From an uncultured Bacilli bacterium (lineage in GTDB: Bacteria > Bacillota_I > Bacilli_A > RF39 > UBA660), in NCBI GenBank assembly GCA_934086145.1, contig CAKOHV010000005.1, forward strand, positions 1-64,000: a DNA stretch of 64,000 bases, written 5' to 3'. Positions within the stretch are counted from its first letter, which is position 1. Every line of letters begins with the position of its first letter. The notes under the pieces were generated by a model. That model saw nothing but the letters and a program-made list of their open reading frames with translations, made no database searches and was not told where the DNA came from. This document shows positions 49,636-58,941 of the stretch, piece by piece. The position numbers and the translations under genes were made by a program.

Positions 49636-52332
49636 ATGAATCAAGAAAAAACAAGTGCTGATGGTAAATTTCGTTACAAAACACAAAATAATAAAGTAAT
49701 TATCACCGGCATTAACAAAAATGATGCTATAAACAACGGAGAACTTGTCATTCCAAGTAAAATAGATGGCAGTGATGTGACTGAATTAGCTACCGGCGCT
49801 ATCAACCAAGTTGATGAGTTACAAAAAATCTCTTTAGAAGGTTTTTATAATAATACAATAGTAATAAAAAAAGAAGCCATAAAAGATTGTCAAAATCTAA
49901 CTCAGATAGATTTATCAGCTTGCGATAATTTAACATTAAAGCAACCTGTCTTTGAAGAAGCAGCAATTGCTTACGCCAATACAGATAAAGAAATAACTAT
50001 AACAGCCCAAAATAAAAAAACATGGGACAACATAGTATCCCAAAATGCTATCGTTAATGATTCAGGATACACTACAGTTCCTAACATTAAATCTCCAATA
50101 GCAAAACTAAACCCAAGAAATATAGTTAACGAAGATGAAAACCTTTATCGCCTTTACCAAGATATTAATTTTAACCAATATTATACATTAGTAGGAATCA
50201 AAAATGCTGATGAAGTTACAATTCCTGAGCAAATTAATGGTATAAAAGTAAAAAAAGTTGCACCTATGGCTGCATTTAATACTCCTAATTTAAGAAAAAT
50301 AACCTTCCCACAAAGTATAGAGAAAATTAAGGACGGAACATTTTATAATTGTCCTCAATTAAACCAAATAACTATTACAAATGCCAATTGTGATATTGAA
50401 AGTAGTAAATTAATAATACCAAGAATAAGACAAATAGTTGTTGAAGCACCCGCTAATTCTAATGCTCAAAGATTTGCTGAGCAAAGTCAAAATGCTTTTG
50501 CTTTTATTGAACTTGGTAGCCGTAAAACAAATGAATTTTTTGAATACGAAAAACACGGTAATGATATAACAATTACTAGAGTCATAAAATTAGATAATAA
50601 TGATAAAATAACCATACCTGAACAAATCGATGGCCTAAATGTCACATCAATTAATCAAACGGCTTTTGGAGATACTAAAATAATAGATAACGTTCAAAGT
50701 GTTGATATTAAAGCAAAGATTGAAAAATTACCTCCAGAAATATTCTATGATTGTAAGAACCTTAAAACTTTAAGTCTTCCAGAAAACCTAAAAGAAATTG
50801 GGACTAAAGCTTTTCATAATGTAACTAAATTACATGAACTAGTTATCCCAAATGGAATAGAAAAAATTGAACAAGATGCCTTTGAAGGATGCAGAATTGC
50901 CCTTGTTTCAGATTCTGAAAAAGTCAAAAATTATGTTGAAGGACAAAATAATTTAATAGAATACAGAACTCTTGATGAAAACCAAAAAGTACACGATGAT
51001 TGGCAAGTGTTTATGGGAAAAACAGCTGCTTACCAAACACCTATTGAACAAGATCGCCTTGAGGCTTTAGCAAAGTTATATACTCTTAAGAGTAATAATC
51101 CTCAAGTAACGGCACTAGACGATTTAATTGCCATAGTAAAATCAAGTCCATCACTAAATGGTCCAAAAGACCATGCTATTTTTAGACTTCCTTCTAGTGA
51201 TACAATCTATAAAATTCCTATTGATAGTGGAAGATTACCAGCAGCCAATAGAGCAATTGATGAACTTGTCAAAAATAACATTCTTCACCCACTAGTTCAA
51301 CAATATTACGTTGATGAGAACGTTGGACCTGAACAATACGAAAAATATTTATACGACCTTAATACGAAGATTAATGGAGTAGAATTTGCCGATGGCACGC
51401 TAGGTTACAAAAGTCCTCTAACCAATACAAGAACTCCATATGACTTCGAATACGATAAGAATGGCAATATCCCTGAAAATAGTTACTATCAAAATACATA
51501 TATAAATCAGTATCGTAATAATCAAAATAATGCCAAAAAGAATCCATTTGGTAAAAAGAAAAAAAGAAATGGGCGCACTTCTAACCTAAATGCTCCAGAA
51601 AATCGTTCATTACTAGGCAACTTAAAGACTAAATTTTCACAATTTTTTAACAAAGTAAATACAAGTCCACAAAATGAAAAAGTATGGAGTAGTACAAAAA
51701 AACTTAGAAACGGAATTGCTATACTAGCTCTTGCAGCTTTAGGAATTTCCTTAGCTGGCCCAGTTGTTGGCTCAGTTGTTGGTCATTTTGGAATATCTGT
51801 TGCTAAACTACCATTTATAATAGCAAGTGGTGGCCTTGCTAATCCAGCAGTTTCCAACGCACTCACTACTGCTTTACTAAGTCTAGGAGGTCTTAGCATA
51901 GTTGGAGGCATAACAATTAAAAAACACTTAAAGAAGAAAAAGGAACAAAACGCTCAAACCGTACAACAAAATAACACTGGAACTCCAACTCAAGCACAAA
52001 CTCAAGCACAAACTCAAACACAAACTCAAACTCAGACACAAACGCCAATAATTCCACAAAGTGCAGGAAATCCAAATCAACCTACAGCAAGCACTCCAAT
52101 CGACGAACCTCAAAAAATCTATAATGAACTTTTCAAAATGAAATTATTAAAAAATGAATATGAAAATGCTTGCAATTTACCATTTAATACCCAAGATAAA
52201 CAAAAACAAGTTGACGCTTTGCAAAAACTTTATCAACAACAATTAGAATACGTAGCAGACTTGCTTATGACATACTTTAAAAACAATCAACTAGTAGCTC
52301 CACAAATGAACATGGGAGGACGAACTATATGA
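49636..52332 (+). CDS. BspA-type leucine-rich-repeat protein with C-terminal membrane hairpin
   Basis: 898 residues, no signal peptide. Residues about 1-440 hold BspA-like LRR_5 repeats (LRKITFPQSIEKIKDGTFYNC, LKTLSLPENLKEIGTKAFHN, LVIPNGIEKIEQDAFEG). A soluble middle domain follows (about 450-630), then a basic Asn-rich linker. Two hydrophobic segments near 693-720 and 735-765 come next, then a Thr-Gln-Ala repeat tract and a helical end. LRR_5 proteins are usually secreted adhesins; here the domain seems cytoplasmic or exported by another path. ATG 49636 follows AGGTGA. Overlaps the next gene by four bases. Confidence 0.75.
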   Translation: MNQEKTSADGKFRYKTQNNKVIITGINKNDAINNGELVIPSKIDGSDVTELATGAINQVDELQKISLEGFYNNTIVIKKEAIKDCQNLTQIDLSACDNLTLKQPVFEEAAIAYANTDKEITITAQNKKTWDNIVSQNAIVNDSGYTTVPNIKSPIAKLNPRNIVNEDENLYRLYQDINFNQYYTLVGIKNADEVTIPEQINGIKVKKVAPMAAFNTPNLRKITFPQSIEKIKDGTFYNCPQLNQITITNANCDIESSKLIIPRIRQIVVEAPANSNAQRFAEQSQNAFAFIELGSRKTNEFFEYEKHGNDITITRVIKLDNNDKITIPEQIDGLNVTSINQTAFGDTKIIDNVQSVDIKAKIEKLPPEIFYDCKNLKTLSLPENLKEIGTKAFHNVTKLHELVIPNGIEKIEQDAFEGCRIALVSDSEKVKNYVEGQNNLIEYRTLDENQKVHDDWQVFMGKTAAYQTPIEQDRLEALAKLYTLKSNNPQVTALDDLIAIVKSSPSLNGPKDHAIFRLPSSDTIYKIPIDSGRLPAANRAIDELVKNNILHPLVQQYYVDENVGPEQYEKYLYDLNTKINGVEFADGTLGYKSPLTNTRTPYDFEYDKNGNIPENSYYQNTYINQYRNNQNNAKKNPFGKKKKRNGRTSNLNAPENRSLLGNLKTKFSQFFNKVNTSPQNEKVWSSTKKLRNGIAILALAALGISLAGPVVGSVVGHFGISVAKLPFIIASGGLANPAVSNALTTALLSLGGLSIVGGITIKKHLKKKKEQNAQTVQQNNTGTPTQAQTQAQTQTQTQTQTQTPIIPQSAGNPNQPTASTPIDEPQKIYNELFKMKLLKNEYENACNLPFNTQDKQKQVDALQKLYQQQLEYVADLLMTYFKNNQLVAPQMNMGGRTI
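51983..52043 (+). repeat. hexanucleotide-type tandem repeat encoding Thr-Gln-Ala-Gln
   Basis: About ten units of CAAACT/CAAGCA/CAAACA lie inside the LRR gene and encode alternating Gln with Thr or Ala. Such tracts are prone to slipped-strand length change; the reading frame is kept by multiples of six bases. Confidence 0.8.
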
Positions 52333-52646
52333 TAAAAAATATTAATGTTTCAGATGTTTTAACCTTTGATGACGATACAAAATATCTTGTCTTACATAAA
52401 ATCGATGAATTTGATAAATTATATTACTTAATAATTGGTGTAAAAAATGATGATTTAGATTTTACTGACATTCTTTATGTAACTGAAAACATCGATGAAG
52501 ATGGTGAAGAATGTATAGAACAAGTTGAAGATCAAAAAATTATAGATATGTTAAGTACTTATACCTTAACAGACATAATTACTGATTTTTCACCAGAAAT
52601 TAGAGATAATTTAATTAAAGCACTTGATAAAGAAGGTTCAAACTAA
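52329..52646 (+). CDS. DUF1292-like small protein
   Basis: 105 residues, very acidic. The DUF1292 pattern is visible: VLTFDDDTKYLVLHKIDEFDKLYYLIIG, then DILYVTENIDEDGEECIEQVEDQKIIDML. Family function is unknown. The ATG overlaps the LRR gene stop (ATGA), so they are translationally coupled. Confidence 0.7.
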   Translation: MIKNINVSDVLTFDDDTKYLVLHKIDEFDKLYYLIIGVKNDDLDFTDILYVTENIDEDGEECIEQVEDQKIIDMLSTYTLTDIITDFSPEIRDNLIKALDKEGSN

Positions 52647-52676
52647 AATAGTATTTAAAAAATACTATTTTTTTTA
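52645..52676 (+). terminator. terminator after the DUF1292-like gene
   Basis: AAAATAGTATT / AATACTATTTT with a five-base A loop and eight T. Confidence 0.9.
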
Positions 52677-52740
52677 TCATAAAATAACAAAACAATAGCT
52701 TCCTAACCATCTTTTTTGTATAATAAAGAAAGGTGATTTC

Positions 52741-54942
52741 ATGAAAAAAGTTGAACTTTTAGTTCCAGTTGGAAACTATGAAAATTTAATCGCTGCTATC
52801 GCAAATGGGGCAGATGCAGTTTACTTAGGAGGCAAAAAATTTGGTGCTCGAGCTTTTGCTAATAACTTTAATGATGAAGAACTTACAGAAGCTTCCAAAC
52901 TTTGCCACTTATACAATGTCAAAATATATGTTACAGTCAATACCATGATTTATAATGACGAAATAACCGATATAATAGATTATATCGCCTTCCTTTATAA
53001 AATAAATATCGATGCAGTAATAGTCCAAGATATTGGCTTGATCTCGCTAATAAGACAAAACTTCCCAACATTAGATGTCCATGTTTCCACCCAGGCTCAC
53101 AATTATAATGAAGACTCTTTTACTTACTATGAAAAATTAGGATGCAAACGTGTTGTTTTAGCTCGCGAACTTTCCCTAAATGAAATAAATAACATTAAAA
53201 CACCACTTGAAAAAGAAGTTTTTGTCTATGGTGCCCTATGTATTTGTTACTCAGGAAACTGCTTAATGAGTTCCTTAAATGGTGGACGAAGCGCCAATAG
53301 AGGAGAGTGCGTTGGTTCCTGTCGTCTTCCTTATAAAAGGTTTCAAGCCAACAATTTAAAAGATCAAGGATATCTTTTAAGTACTAAAGATTTAAATACC
53401 TTACCTAACTTAAAACAAATATTATCATCTGACATTGCTTCATTAAAAATAGAAGGGCGGATGAAAAGTAAAGAATATGTTGCCATAGTCACAAGAACTT
53501 TCCGTAAATTAATTGATGCTTACTACCAAAAGAAAGACTTATCTTTATCTCCTGAAGACTTAACTGCTTTAAAAAAAGTTTATAATAGAGAATACACAAC
53601 CGGTTATCTTTTTGACAACCATAATATTATTAATTCGCAAACATCAAACCACCAAGGTACTAAATTAGGCAAAATACTCGGAATTCGCCAAGGGAAAATA
53701 GTTATTCAATTATATGATAACCTTAAACAAGAAGATGCCATTCGTTTTACCATCAACAACAAAGGAATGTATATAAACTCACTATATAACGAAAAAGGTC
53801 TTTTAACCAACAAAGTTTTAAAAAACAAACTATGTATGATTGATAATAAATTCAATTTTCAAGAAAAAGAAATAAAAAATACCATTATAAATAAAACAAT
53901 TGATAAGGAATTAACTGAAGAATTAAACAAAAAAGAACTTCCTTTGCTTCCTATTGATATGAATTTTAAAATAGAGCAAGAAATGGCTATCCTTCAAGTT
54001 AACTGTCTTCACCAAAGCATAACTATTAAAGAACCAATTGTTCAAATGGCTAAAAATCGTCCACTAGACGAAGAAAGTATTATCAAACAACTATCTAAAA
54101 CTGGCCAAACACCATTCAAACTTAATAACATTCACCTTGAAATTCCTCATAACATTTTTATTAATATTAAAGATTTAAATGAGCTTCGTCGTCAAGCACT
54201 AACTAAATTACTGACTCAATTGAGTTTGCCAAGTAAAGTTGAGTTACCAGCCATAACATTAAAGCAAATAACAGCCACCAAGGCACCTAATCCACAAATA
54301 AGTATAAGCATTCGCACTGAAGAACAATTAAAGTGTGCTTTAAAGTATCATATTCCTGTAATATACGTTAATAATTACTCTTTATATAACAAATATAAAG
54401 AACAAGAAAAAACTCTATATTTATCCTTAAATCGTCTTATAAAAGATAATGAGCAATACAATAATCAAAACTTACTATGCTCTGACCTAAGCTCCATCGT
54501 TCGCTTTGCTTCCGTAAATAACATAAACAGCAATTACTTCCTAAATACCGCCAATGATTATGCCATCAAAGCCTTAAAAGAAGCCAATGTTCAAACAATC
54601 ACATTAAGTATCGAACTATCAATTACTAAACTGAAAGAAATTAACCAAAAAAGTGATTGCGAAGTAATAGTATATGGTTTACCAGAAAATATGATAATAA
54701 AAAACAATATCTTTAATCTTCCAAATAATAGTCAAAACAATTACTTAAAAGATATTAAAAATAATACTTACGCCATCTATACAAACGATAACTATACCCA
54801 TATCATGAATTACAAAAAAATCGATATAATCGACAATTTTAAAGAAATAACCGGTTTTAAGCAATATCGTCTTGAATTATTCAACGAAACATACCAAGAA
54901 ACCGAAACAATAATTAATCGTTTACAAAAAATAATAAAGTAA
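52741..54942 (+). CDS. U32-family protein (tRNA/rRNA hydroxylation type)
   Basis: 733 residues. N-terminal U32 domain: ELLVPVGNYENLIAAIANGADAVYLGG, HVSTQAHNYNEDSF, and GALCICYSGNCLMSSLNGGRSANRGECVGSC with four Fe-S-type cysteines. Although called peptidase U32, studied members (RlhA, TrhP) hydroxylate RNA bases with prephenate-dependent chemistry. The long C-terminal part (about 400-733) is like the DUF3656-type extension of RlhA. Single gene, AGGTGAT ribosome site. Confidence 0.85.
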   Translation: MKKVELLVPVGNYENLIAAIANGADAVYLGGKKFGARAFANNFNDEELTEASKLCHLYNVKIYVTVNTMIYNDEITDIIDYIAFLYKINIDAVIVQDIGLISLIRQNFPTLDVHVSTQAHNYNEDSFTYYEKLGCKRVVLARELSLNEINNIKTPLEKEVFVYGALCICYSGNCLMSSLNGGRSANRGECVGSCRLPYKRFQANNLKDQGYLLSTKDLNTLPNLKQILSSDIASLKIEGRMKSKEYVAIVTRTFRKLIDAYYQKKDLSLSPEDLTALKKVYNREYTTGYLFDNHNIINSQTSNHQGTKLGKILGIRQGKIVIQLYDNLKQEDAIRFTINNKGMYINSLYNEKGLLTNKVLKNKLCMIDNKFNFQEKEIKNTIINKTIDKELTEELNKKELPLLPIDMNFKIEQEMAILQVNCLHQSITIKEPIVQMAKNRPLDEESIIKQLSKTGQTPFKLNNIHLEIPHNIFINIKDLNELRRQALTKLLTQLSLPSKVELPAITLKQITATKAPNPQISISIRTEEQLKCALKYHIPVIYVNNYSLYNKYKEQEKTLYLSLNRLIKDNEQYNNQNLLCSDLSSIVRFASVNNINSNYFLNTANDYAIKALKEANVQTITLSIELSITKLKEINQKSDCEVIVYGLPENMIIKNNIFNLPNNSQNNYLKDIKNNTYAIYTNDNYTHIMNYKKIDIIDNFKEITGFKQYRLELFNETYQETETIINRLQKIIK

Positions 54943-54996
54943 CTATCTTACTTTATCTAATAAAACAACCATGTTATAATAAGAATAGGTGATAAT

Positions 54997-55617
54997 ATGA
55001 ATAGTTTAAAATTATGTCGCATTGCCGACTTTGATGATATTTTTTACGCTACTAAAGAAAGTCAAGGATACGATAATGCTGTTTCAGCTATTAAATATGT
55101 CTTGTTTGATGATGATTCAATGTTTAAAGATCGTACTCCAGCTAGTAATAAGTATATTTATATTTCTAATTCAAATAATGCTCGTAAAAAGGCTATGTTA
55201 ATGCAACAAGCCGATTTAGGACATATTATGATTAAATATTGTATGGCTTCCTTTGGTCTTCGTAACAAAGATTTTACCATTACTGAAGATGAATTTTTAA
55301 TTGATCGCAAACGAATTGAACGTTTAGACTTATCAGCATATGAAATGATTGAAGCAGTTGCTTACGCAGCTACTGGCGACGTTGATTTAGCTTATAATTT
55401 TTTGTTCCATAATAAAAAACTTCTCCTTGAAGTTGTTCAAAATATGATTGAAGATCGTTATATAAGCGATTTAAAAGAGACAATTGATAATTTCTCTGGT
55501 ATAATAAATTGCGACGAAATGGATACCGATTTGAAGTACACATTCTATGATACATATATTCATCTTGATAATACTTTTGAAGAAATAAAAAGAAATGATA
55601 TCAATTACGTTATTTAA
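54997..55617 (+). CDS. hypothetical protein, 206 aa
   Basis: Soluble, acidic, mostly helical. Segments such as LMQQADLGHIMIKYCMASFGLRNKDF and LDLSAYEMIEAVAYAATGDVDLAYNFLF suggest a compact helical fold. No known domain recognised. It precedes mscL by 24 bases and is likely in the same transcript. Confidence 0.55.
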   Translation: MNSLKLCRIADFDDIFYATKESQGYDNAVSAIKYVLFDDDSMFKDRTPASNKYIYISNSNNARKKAMLMQQADLGHIMIKYCMASFGLRNKDFTITEDEFLIDRKRIERLDLSAYEMIEAVAYAATGDVDLAYNFLFHNKKLLLEVVQNMIEDRYISDLKETIDNFSGIINCDEMDTDLKYTFYDTYIHLDNTFEEIKRNDINYVI

Positions 55618-55641
55618 TAATTAAAGAAGTAGGGAAGTAGT

Positions 55642-56109
55642 ATGAAAGATAGTAAAAAACAATTGAGTAAATTAAAAGAAAAAAACAAAAATTTTATTGA
55701 AGAGTTTAAGGAGTTTATTGCTCGCGGTAATGTTATGGATTTAGCAGTCGGTGTCATTGTTGGTAATGCTTTTTCTAAGATAGTTACAAGTTTAACCGAT
55801 AATGTTTTAATGCCTATTGTTGGAGTTGTAGTAGGTGGTTTTGATTTTACTAATTTAGCCATTTCTATTAATGTTTGGGGTCGCACTGTTGATTTAAAAT
55901 ATGGTATGTTCATTCAAAACACCGTAGATTTTCTTATTACTGCATTTTGTATTTTCTTAATCGTTAAGATTATCAACAAGTTATTCCATAAAAACAAAGA
56001 CAAAGATCAAAAAGTTGAAGAAAAACCAAAAGAAGTTAAGAAATCTGATGAAACAATTCTACTTGAAGAAATTAGAGATTTGTTAAAAAATCAAGCTCAA
56101 AATAAATAA
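55642..56109 (+). CDS. mscL: MscL, large-conductance mechanosensitive channel
   Basis: MscL opens under membrane tension on osmotic downshock. 155 residues: amphipathic N-helix, EEFKEFIARGNVMDLAVGVIVGNAFSKIVTSL (first span and pore), the loop with NLAISIN, second span DFLITAFCIFLIVKIINKL, and a C-terminal helical bundle KSDETILLEEIRDLLKN. The N-terminal extension of about 20 charged residues is longer than usual. Confidence 0.96.
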   Translation: MKDSKKQLSKLKEKNKNFIEEFKEFIARGNVMDLAVGVIVGNAFSKIVTSLTDNVLMPIVGVVVGGFDFTNLAISINVWGRTVDLKYGMFIQNTVDFLITAFCIFLIVKIINKLFHKNKDKDQKVEEKPKEVKKSDETILLEEIRDLLKNQAQNK

Positions 56110-56126
56110 TAAATCGATAAATAATA

Positions 56127-56164
56127 AAATTCGTTTTACTTAGCTTAGCAAAACGAGTTTTTTA
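56127..56164 (+). terminator. terminator after mscL
   Basis: TCGTTTT / AAAACGA core with flanking A and T tracts; it ends in six T. Confidence 0.8.
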
Positions 56165-56436
56165 ATGTCTTAAATAAGTAATAAAACAAATGTATAAGTA
56201 AAGTAATAGATAATAAATAATATTTTAATAAATTATATATAATTAAACAAAAAAATCTTTTACCTTAAAGAAATCAAATAACCATGTTCTTCTTAGAAAC
56301 TAAATTTAACCAACTTAGTGGTTAACATCATCAGACTAATATACTAATTTATCATATTATAATAAATAAGATAAAACCTCATTAATACGTTTCTAAAATA
56401 AAACCTAAAAACAAGAATTACCTTATTATCAAACAA

Positions 56437-56477
56437 AAAAAAGATTGTATTTTAGTATAACATCCTACAATCTTTTT
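56437..56477 (-). terminator. terminator of the 56505 small gene (minus strand)
   Basis: AAAAAAGATTGTA / TACAATCTTTTTT, 13-base perfect stem with a 15-base loop and T run on the minus strand. Confidence 0.75.
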
Positions 56478-56504
56478 TACATAAACTATATAACTTTATA
56501 ATTA

Positions 56505-56675
56505 TTAAATAAAATACATCAAGAATGACATAATAACACCAGCAATCATTATAATAGCCATAACCCAAGCTGCAACCTTCATCACAAGTTGACGTTTTTT
56601 ATATTTTGGCATTTTGACTTTTTTACTTTTTTTATCTTCAGTACTATTTGTCATCTTTTCCTTGTTCTTACTCAT
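56505..56675 (-). CDS. single-span small membrane protein, DUF4044-like
   Basis: A 56-residue protein: a hydrophilic basic half (MSKNKEKMTNSTEDKKSKK ... KYKKRQ) followed by one hydrophobic helix (VAAWVMAIIMIAGVIMSFLM). This tail-anchored layout, with the K-V-A-A-W-V-M start of the helix, is like the short DUF4044 membrane peptides of Bacillota. GAGGG lies before the ATG and a terminator follows the stop. The rest of the 650-base gap around it is AT-rich and empty. Confidence 0.7.
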   Translation of the reverse strand: MSKNKEKMTNSTEDKKSKKVKMPKYKKRQLVMKVAAWVMAIIMIAGVIMSFLMYFI

Positions 56676-56761
56676 TAATACCACCCTCTAATTATGAAAT
56701 AAACTATTAATAATTTATCATATTTTAAGAAATAAGTAAATATAATTTAGCAGGTGATAAA

Positions 56762-57331
56762 ATGAAGAAAAAAAAGCCATTTAAATATCGTCCTATTTAT
56801 TTTTTTATTATTATTTTAAGCATAATTGGTCTTACTACCGGCTGTAAGTATTATAAAAGTCTTTCTAACGAACTAAAATCATCAATAACAACAGAAATTA
56901 ATCTGCAAAAAAGCCTTGAAAGCCGCACTAATAATTTACCTAAAAGAGTTAAACAAGTAACCAAAATATTTGTTTATAGTATATTAATTATTCCGCTCTT
57001 TCTTAACGTCTTTGAAATTTTTATGTCCTCATTTTCACTCGGGATTATGTTATCAGTCCTAGCTCAGTACAAGTTAAAATTTAAATTAATTTATCTATTA
57101 TTTTATAATTTTATTCCCTTATTATTAACCTTAATTCTTATTAGAGTTAGTTTTACAACCACCAAGTATTTACTTAAATATCTTTTTAATAAAAAAGATC
57201 CTATCAATAAAAAGCATTTGGTTCGTATTTGTCAAAAGTATTTATTAATAAGTCTGTTCTTTTTTCTTTATGAATTTGTTATCCTTATTTATAGCCCAAC
57301 GCTAAATAATTATCTTTTAAGTATTATTTAA
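56762..57331 (+). CDS. SpoIIM-like membrane protein (tentative)
   Basis: 189 residues, four membrane spans (about 12-29, 69-92, 104-127, 160-178). The order of N-terminal span with GLTTGCKYY, external helical loop, then FEIFMSSFSLGIMLSVLAQYK and FNFIPLLLTLI-like spans resembles the SpoIIM/stage II M family. This family joins the SpoIID-SpoIIP engulfment complex in spore formers. Similarity is by topology and scattered residues, so this is a hint only. AGGTGAT site before the ATG. Confidence 0.45.
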   Translation: MKKKKPFKYRPIYFFIIILSIIGLTTGCKYYKSLSNELKSSITTEINLQKSLESRTNNLPKRVKQVTKIFVYSILIIPLFLNVFEIFMSSFSLGIMLSVLAQYKLKFKLIYLLFYNFIPLLLTLILIRVSFTTTKYLLKYLFNKKDPINKKHLVRICQKYLLISLFFFLYEFVILIYSPTLNNYLLSII

Positions 57332-57441
57332 AATATCAACCAACTTAACAAAAAATAGGCAGAAAATTGACAATTTAAAATATTCTTAAAGTATCAAATT
57401 TTTGAAAACGCAATATAAAAATACTTTTTCTTGATATTCAC

Positions 57442-57470
57442 TTGACATTAATTGTGTATAGCAATATAAT
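57442..57470 (+). promoter_or_regulatory. perfect sigma-A promoter of the XRE gene
   Basis: TTGACA, 17 bases, TATAAT: a full consensus match. It sits 35 bases before the ATG at 57505. Confidence 0.85.
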
Positions 57471-57504
57471 TAATATGAAAAAAGTATGAAGGGAATTGGT
57501 ATAA

Positions 57505-58272
57505 ATGCGTAAATTAAACGAATTATTTCAAGAATTAGGAATATCAAAAGTAAGATTAGCCAAATATCTAGGAGTTTCACGCCAAATGGTATATAACTAT
57601 TTAGAACTAAATGATATTAATAAATGGCCAAAAGAAAAAAAATTACTTTTATATAAATTATTAGACATAACAGAAGCTGAGGAAATCGAAGATATTAAAG
57701 TTACAACTGATTATTTAATGAATGTTGAAAGTCGCTTAAATCAAGGAGTTAAATGTTCTTCTGATATCGAAGGTCAATTTGATTTTAAGGGCTTAAATAA
57801 AGAGTCTCAAGTATTACTTAGTGACATTACGTATCTTTTAAAAGAAAAATTAAGTGATGAAAATAATAAAGAAAATTATTATGCTATTCTTTATTTATAT
57901 CACTTACTTCAATCACTTGATAATGTTCCAGAAATAAAATATATTTTTGGTTATATGAGTAAAACAACAGGCTTTACAAATCCAGAAGATTATAAATTTC
58001 AAGAAGACAAACAATTTATTTTTGAAGGAATCTTATATTCAGCTTTAAATTTATATAATAATGGTGGTGCCTCACGTAGTAGGTTAGCTGAATCTCATAA
58101 ACGCTTTGTTAGAGAAATCGAACAAAAGAATGAAGAAAAACTTTCTAGAACTCAACAATTAAATACAACTAAGATTCAAGCTTTAAGAGAACTAGGTTAT
58201 ACAACGATGACTGAAGAAAATGCCGCTGAAGTCTTAGAAAAAATTGCAGAAATTGAATCACGTAAGATTTAA
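57505..58272 (+). CDS. XRE-type helix-turn-helix regulator
   Basis: 255 residues. The N-terminal helix-turn-helix (LFQELGISKVRLAKYLGVSR, QMVYNYL) is followed by a helical regulatory part with no recognised ligand domain. The C-terminal 90 residues are charged and helical. The gene has a full consensus promoter and is followed by a 1-kb gene-free stretch, so it may control itself or act on a distant target. Confidence 0.8.
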   Translation: MRKLNELFQELGISKVRLAKYLGVSRQMVYNYLELNDINKWPKEKKLLLYKLLDITEAEEIEDIKVTTDYLMNVESRLNQGVKCSSDIEGQFDFKGLNKESQVLLSDITYLLKEKLSDENNKENYYAILYLYHLLQSLDNVPEIKYIFGYMSKTTGFTNPEDYKFQEDKQFIFEGILYSALNLYNNGGASRSRLAESHKRFVREIEQKNEEKLSRTQQLNTTKIQALRELGYTTMTEENAAEVLEKIAEIESRKI

Positions 58273-58784
58273 TTTCTTTTTTTGTCGACTAAAAATAGAG
58301 TAGGGGTAAAACTCAAAGAAGCCAAATTCCCCCTATCTACAATCATAAGTTTTAAAAAGTATCTCCTATAAAAATCCTATTTAAATAATTAAATATTTTT
58401 TTAACCTGCAGAAGATAATCAAACAACCTTAATAAATTCCCCATTTTCCCTCATAACTTCCCCTATCCTAAAAAAATAAAGGTAGGGGAGTTTGATCAAA
58501 ATCATCCCCTTTCACTTCCCTTATTTTGGCTCAAAGACCTCTACCACAGCATCATAAAGCATATTTGATAAAACTAAATTATTTATCTTCCTCTAAATGT
58601 TTGATAATATAAACTATATTAAACTATTTATCATTAATTTATTTATCATAATTAAATTGTCCATAATAATTATTTGGTTCAATTATAAATAATACATTTA
58701 TCAAATAATTTTTTAACTTGATAAATTAGAATATTTTTTATTTATATCAATTATTCACGAATTTATCTAGTTCTTATTAAGAAA

Positions 58785-58826
58785 CGAGATGAAGAACTAA
58801 TCATCTTTTTAATTCTCGATTCCTGA
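58785..58826. repeat. 42-base repeat, copy 1
   Basis: It begins CGAGATGAAGAA and ends TCTCGATTCCTGA with 17 different bases between. The ends are the same as copy 2, while the middle differs. CGAGA and TCTCG can pair, so each copy can form a hairpin. Confidence 0.75.
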
Positions 58827-58899
58827 TTTTTAAAGCCAATTAAACGCATCTTCAATACGTTATACATTATCCATTTATTTATAGTTATAATTCGTGAAG

Positions 58900-58941
58900 C
58901 GAGATGAAGAATATACCACAAAAACAAATCTCGATTCCTGA
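58900..58941. repeat. 42-base repeat, copy 2
   Basis: Same ends as copy 1 and identical length; start-to-start distance is 115 bases. AATTCGTGAA (58889-58898) just before it is the exact reverse complement of TTCACGAATT at 58754-58763 upstream of copy 1. Confidence 0.75.

Noticed and set aside
51928..52113. Minus-strand frame rich in Ser-Leu-Cys repeats
   Set aside because: It is the complement of the Thr-Gln repeat tract of the LRR gene, so it is a shadow.
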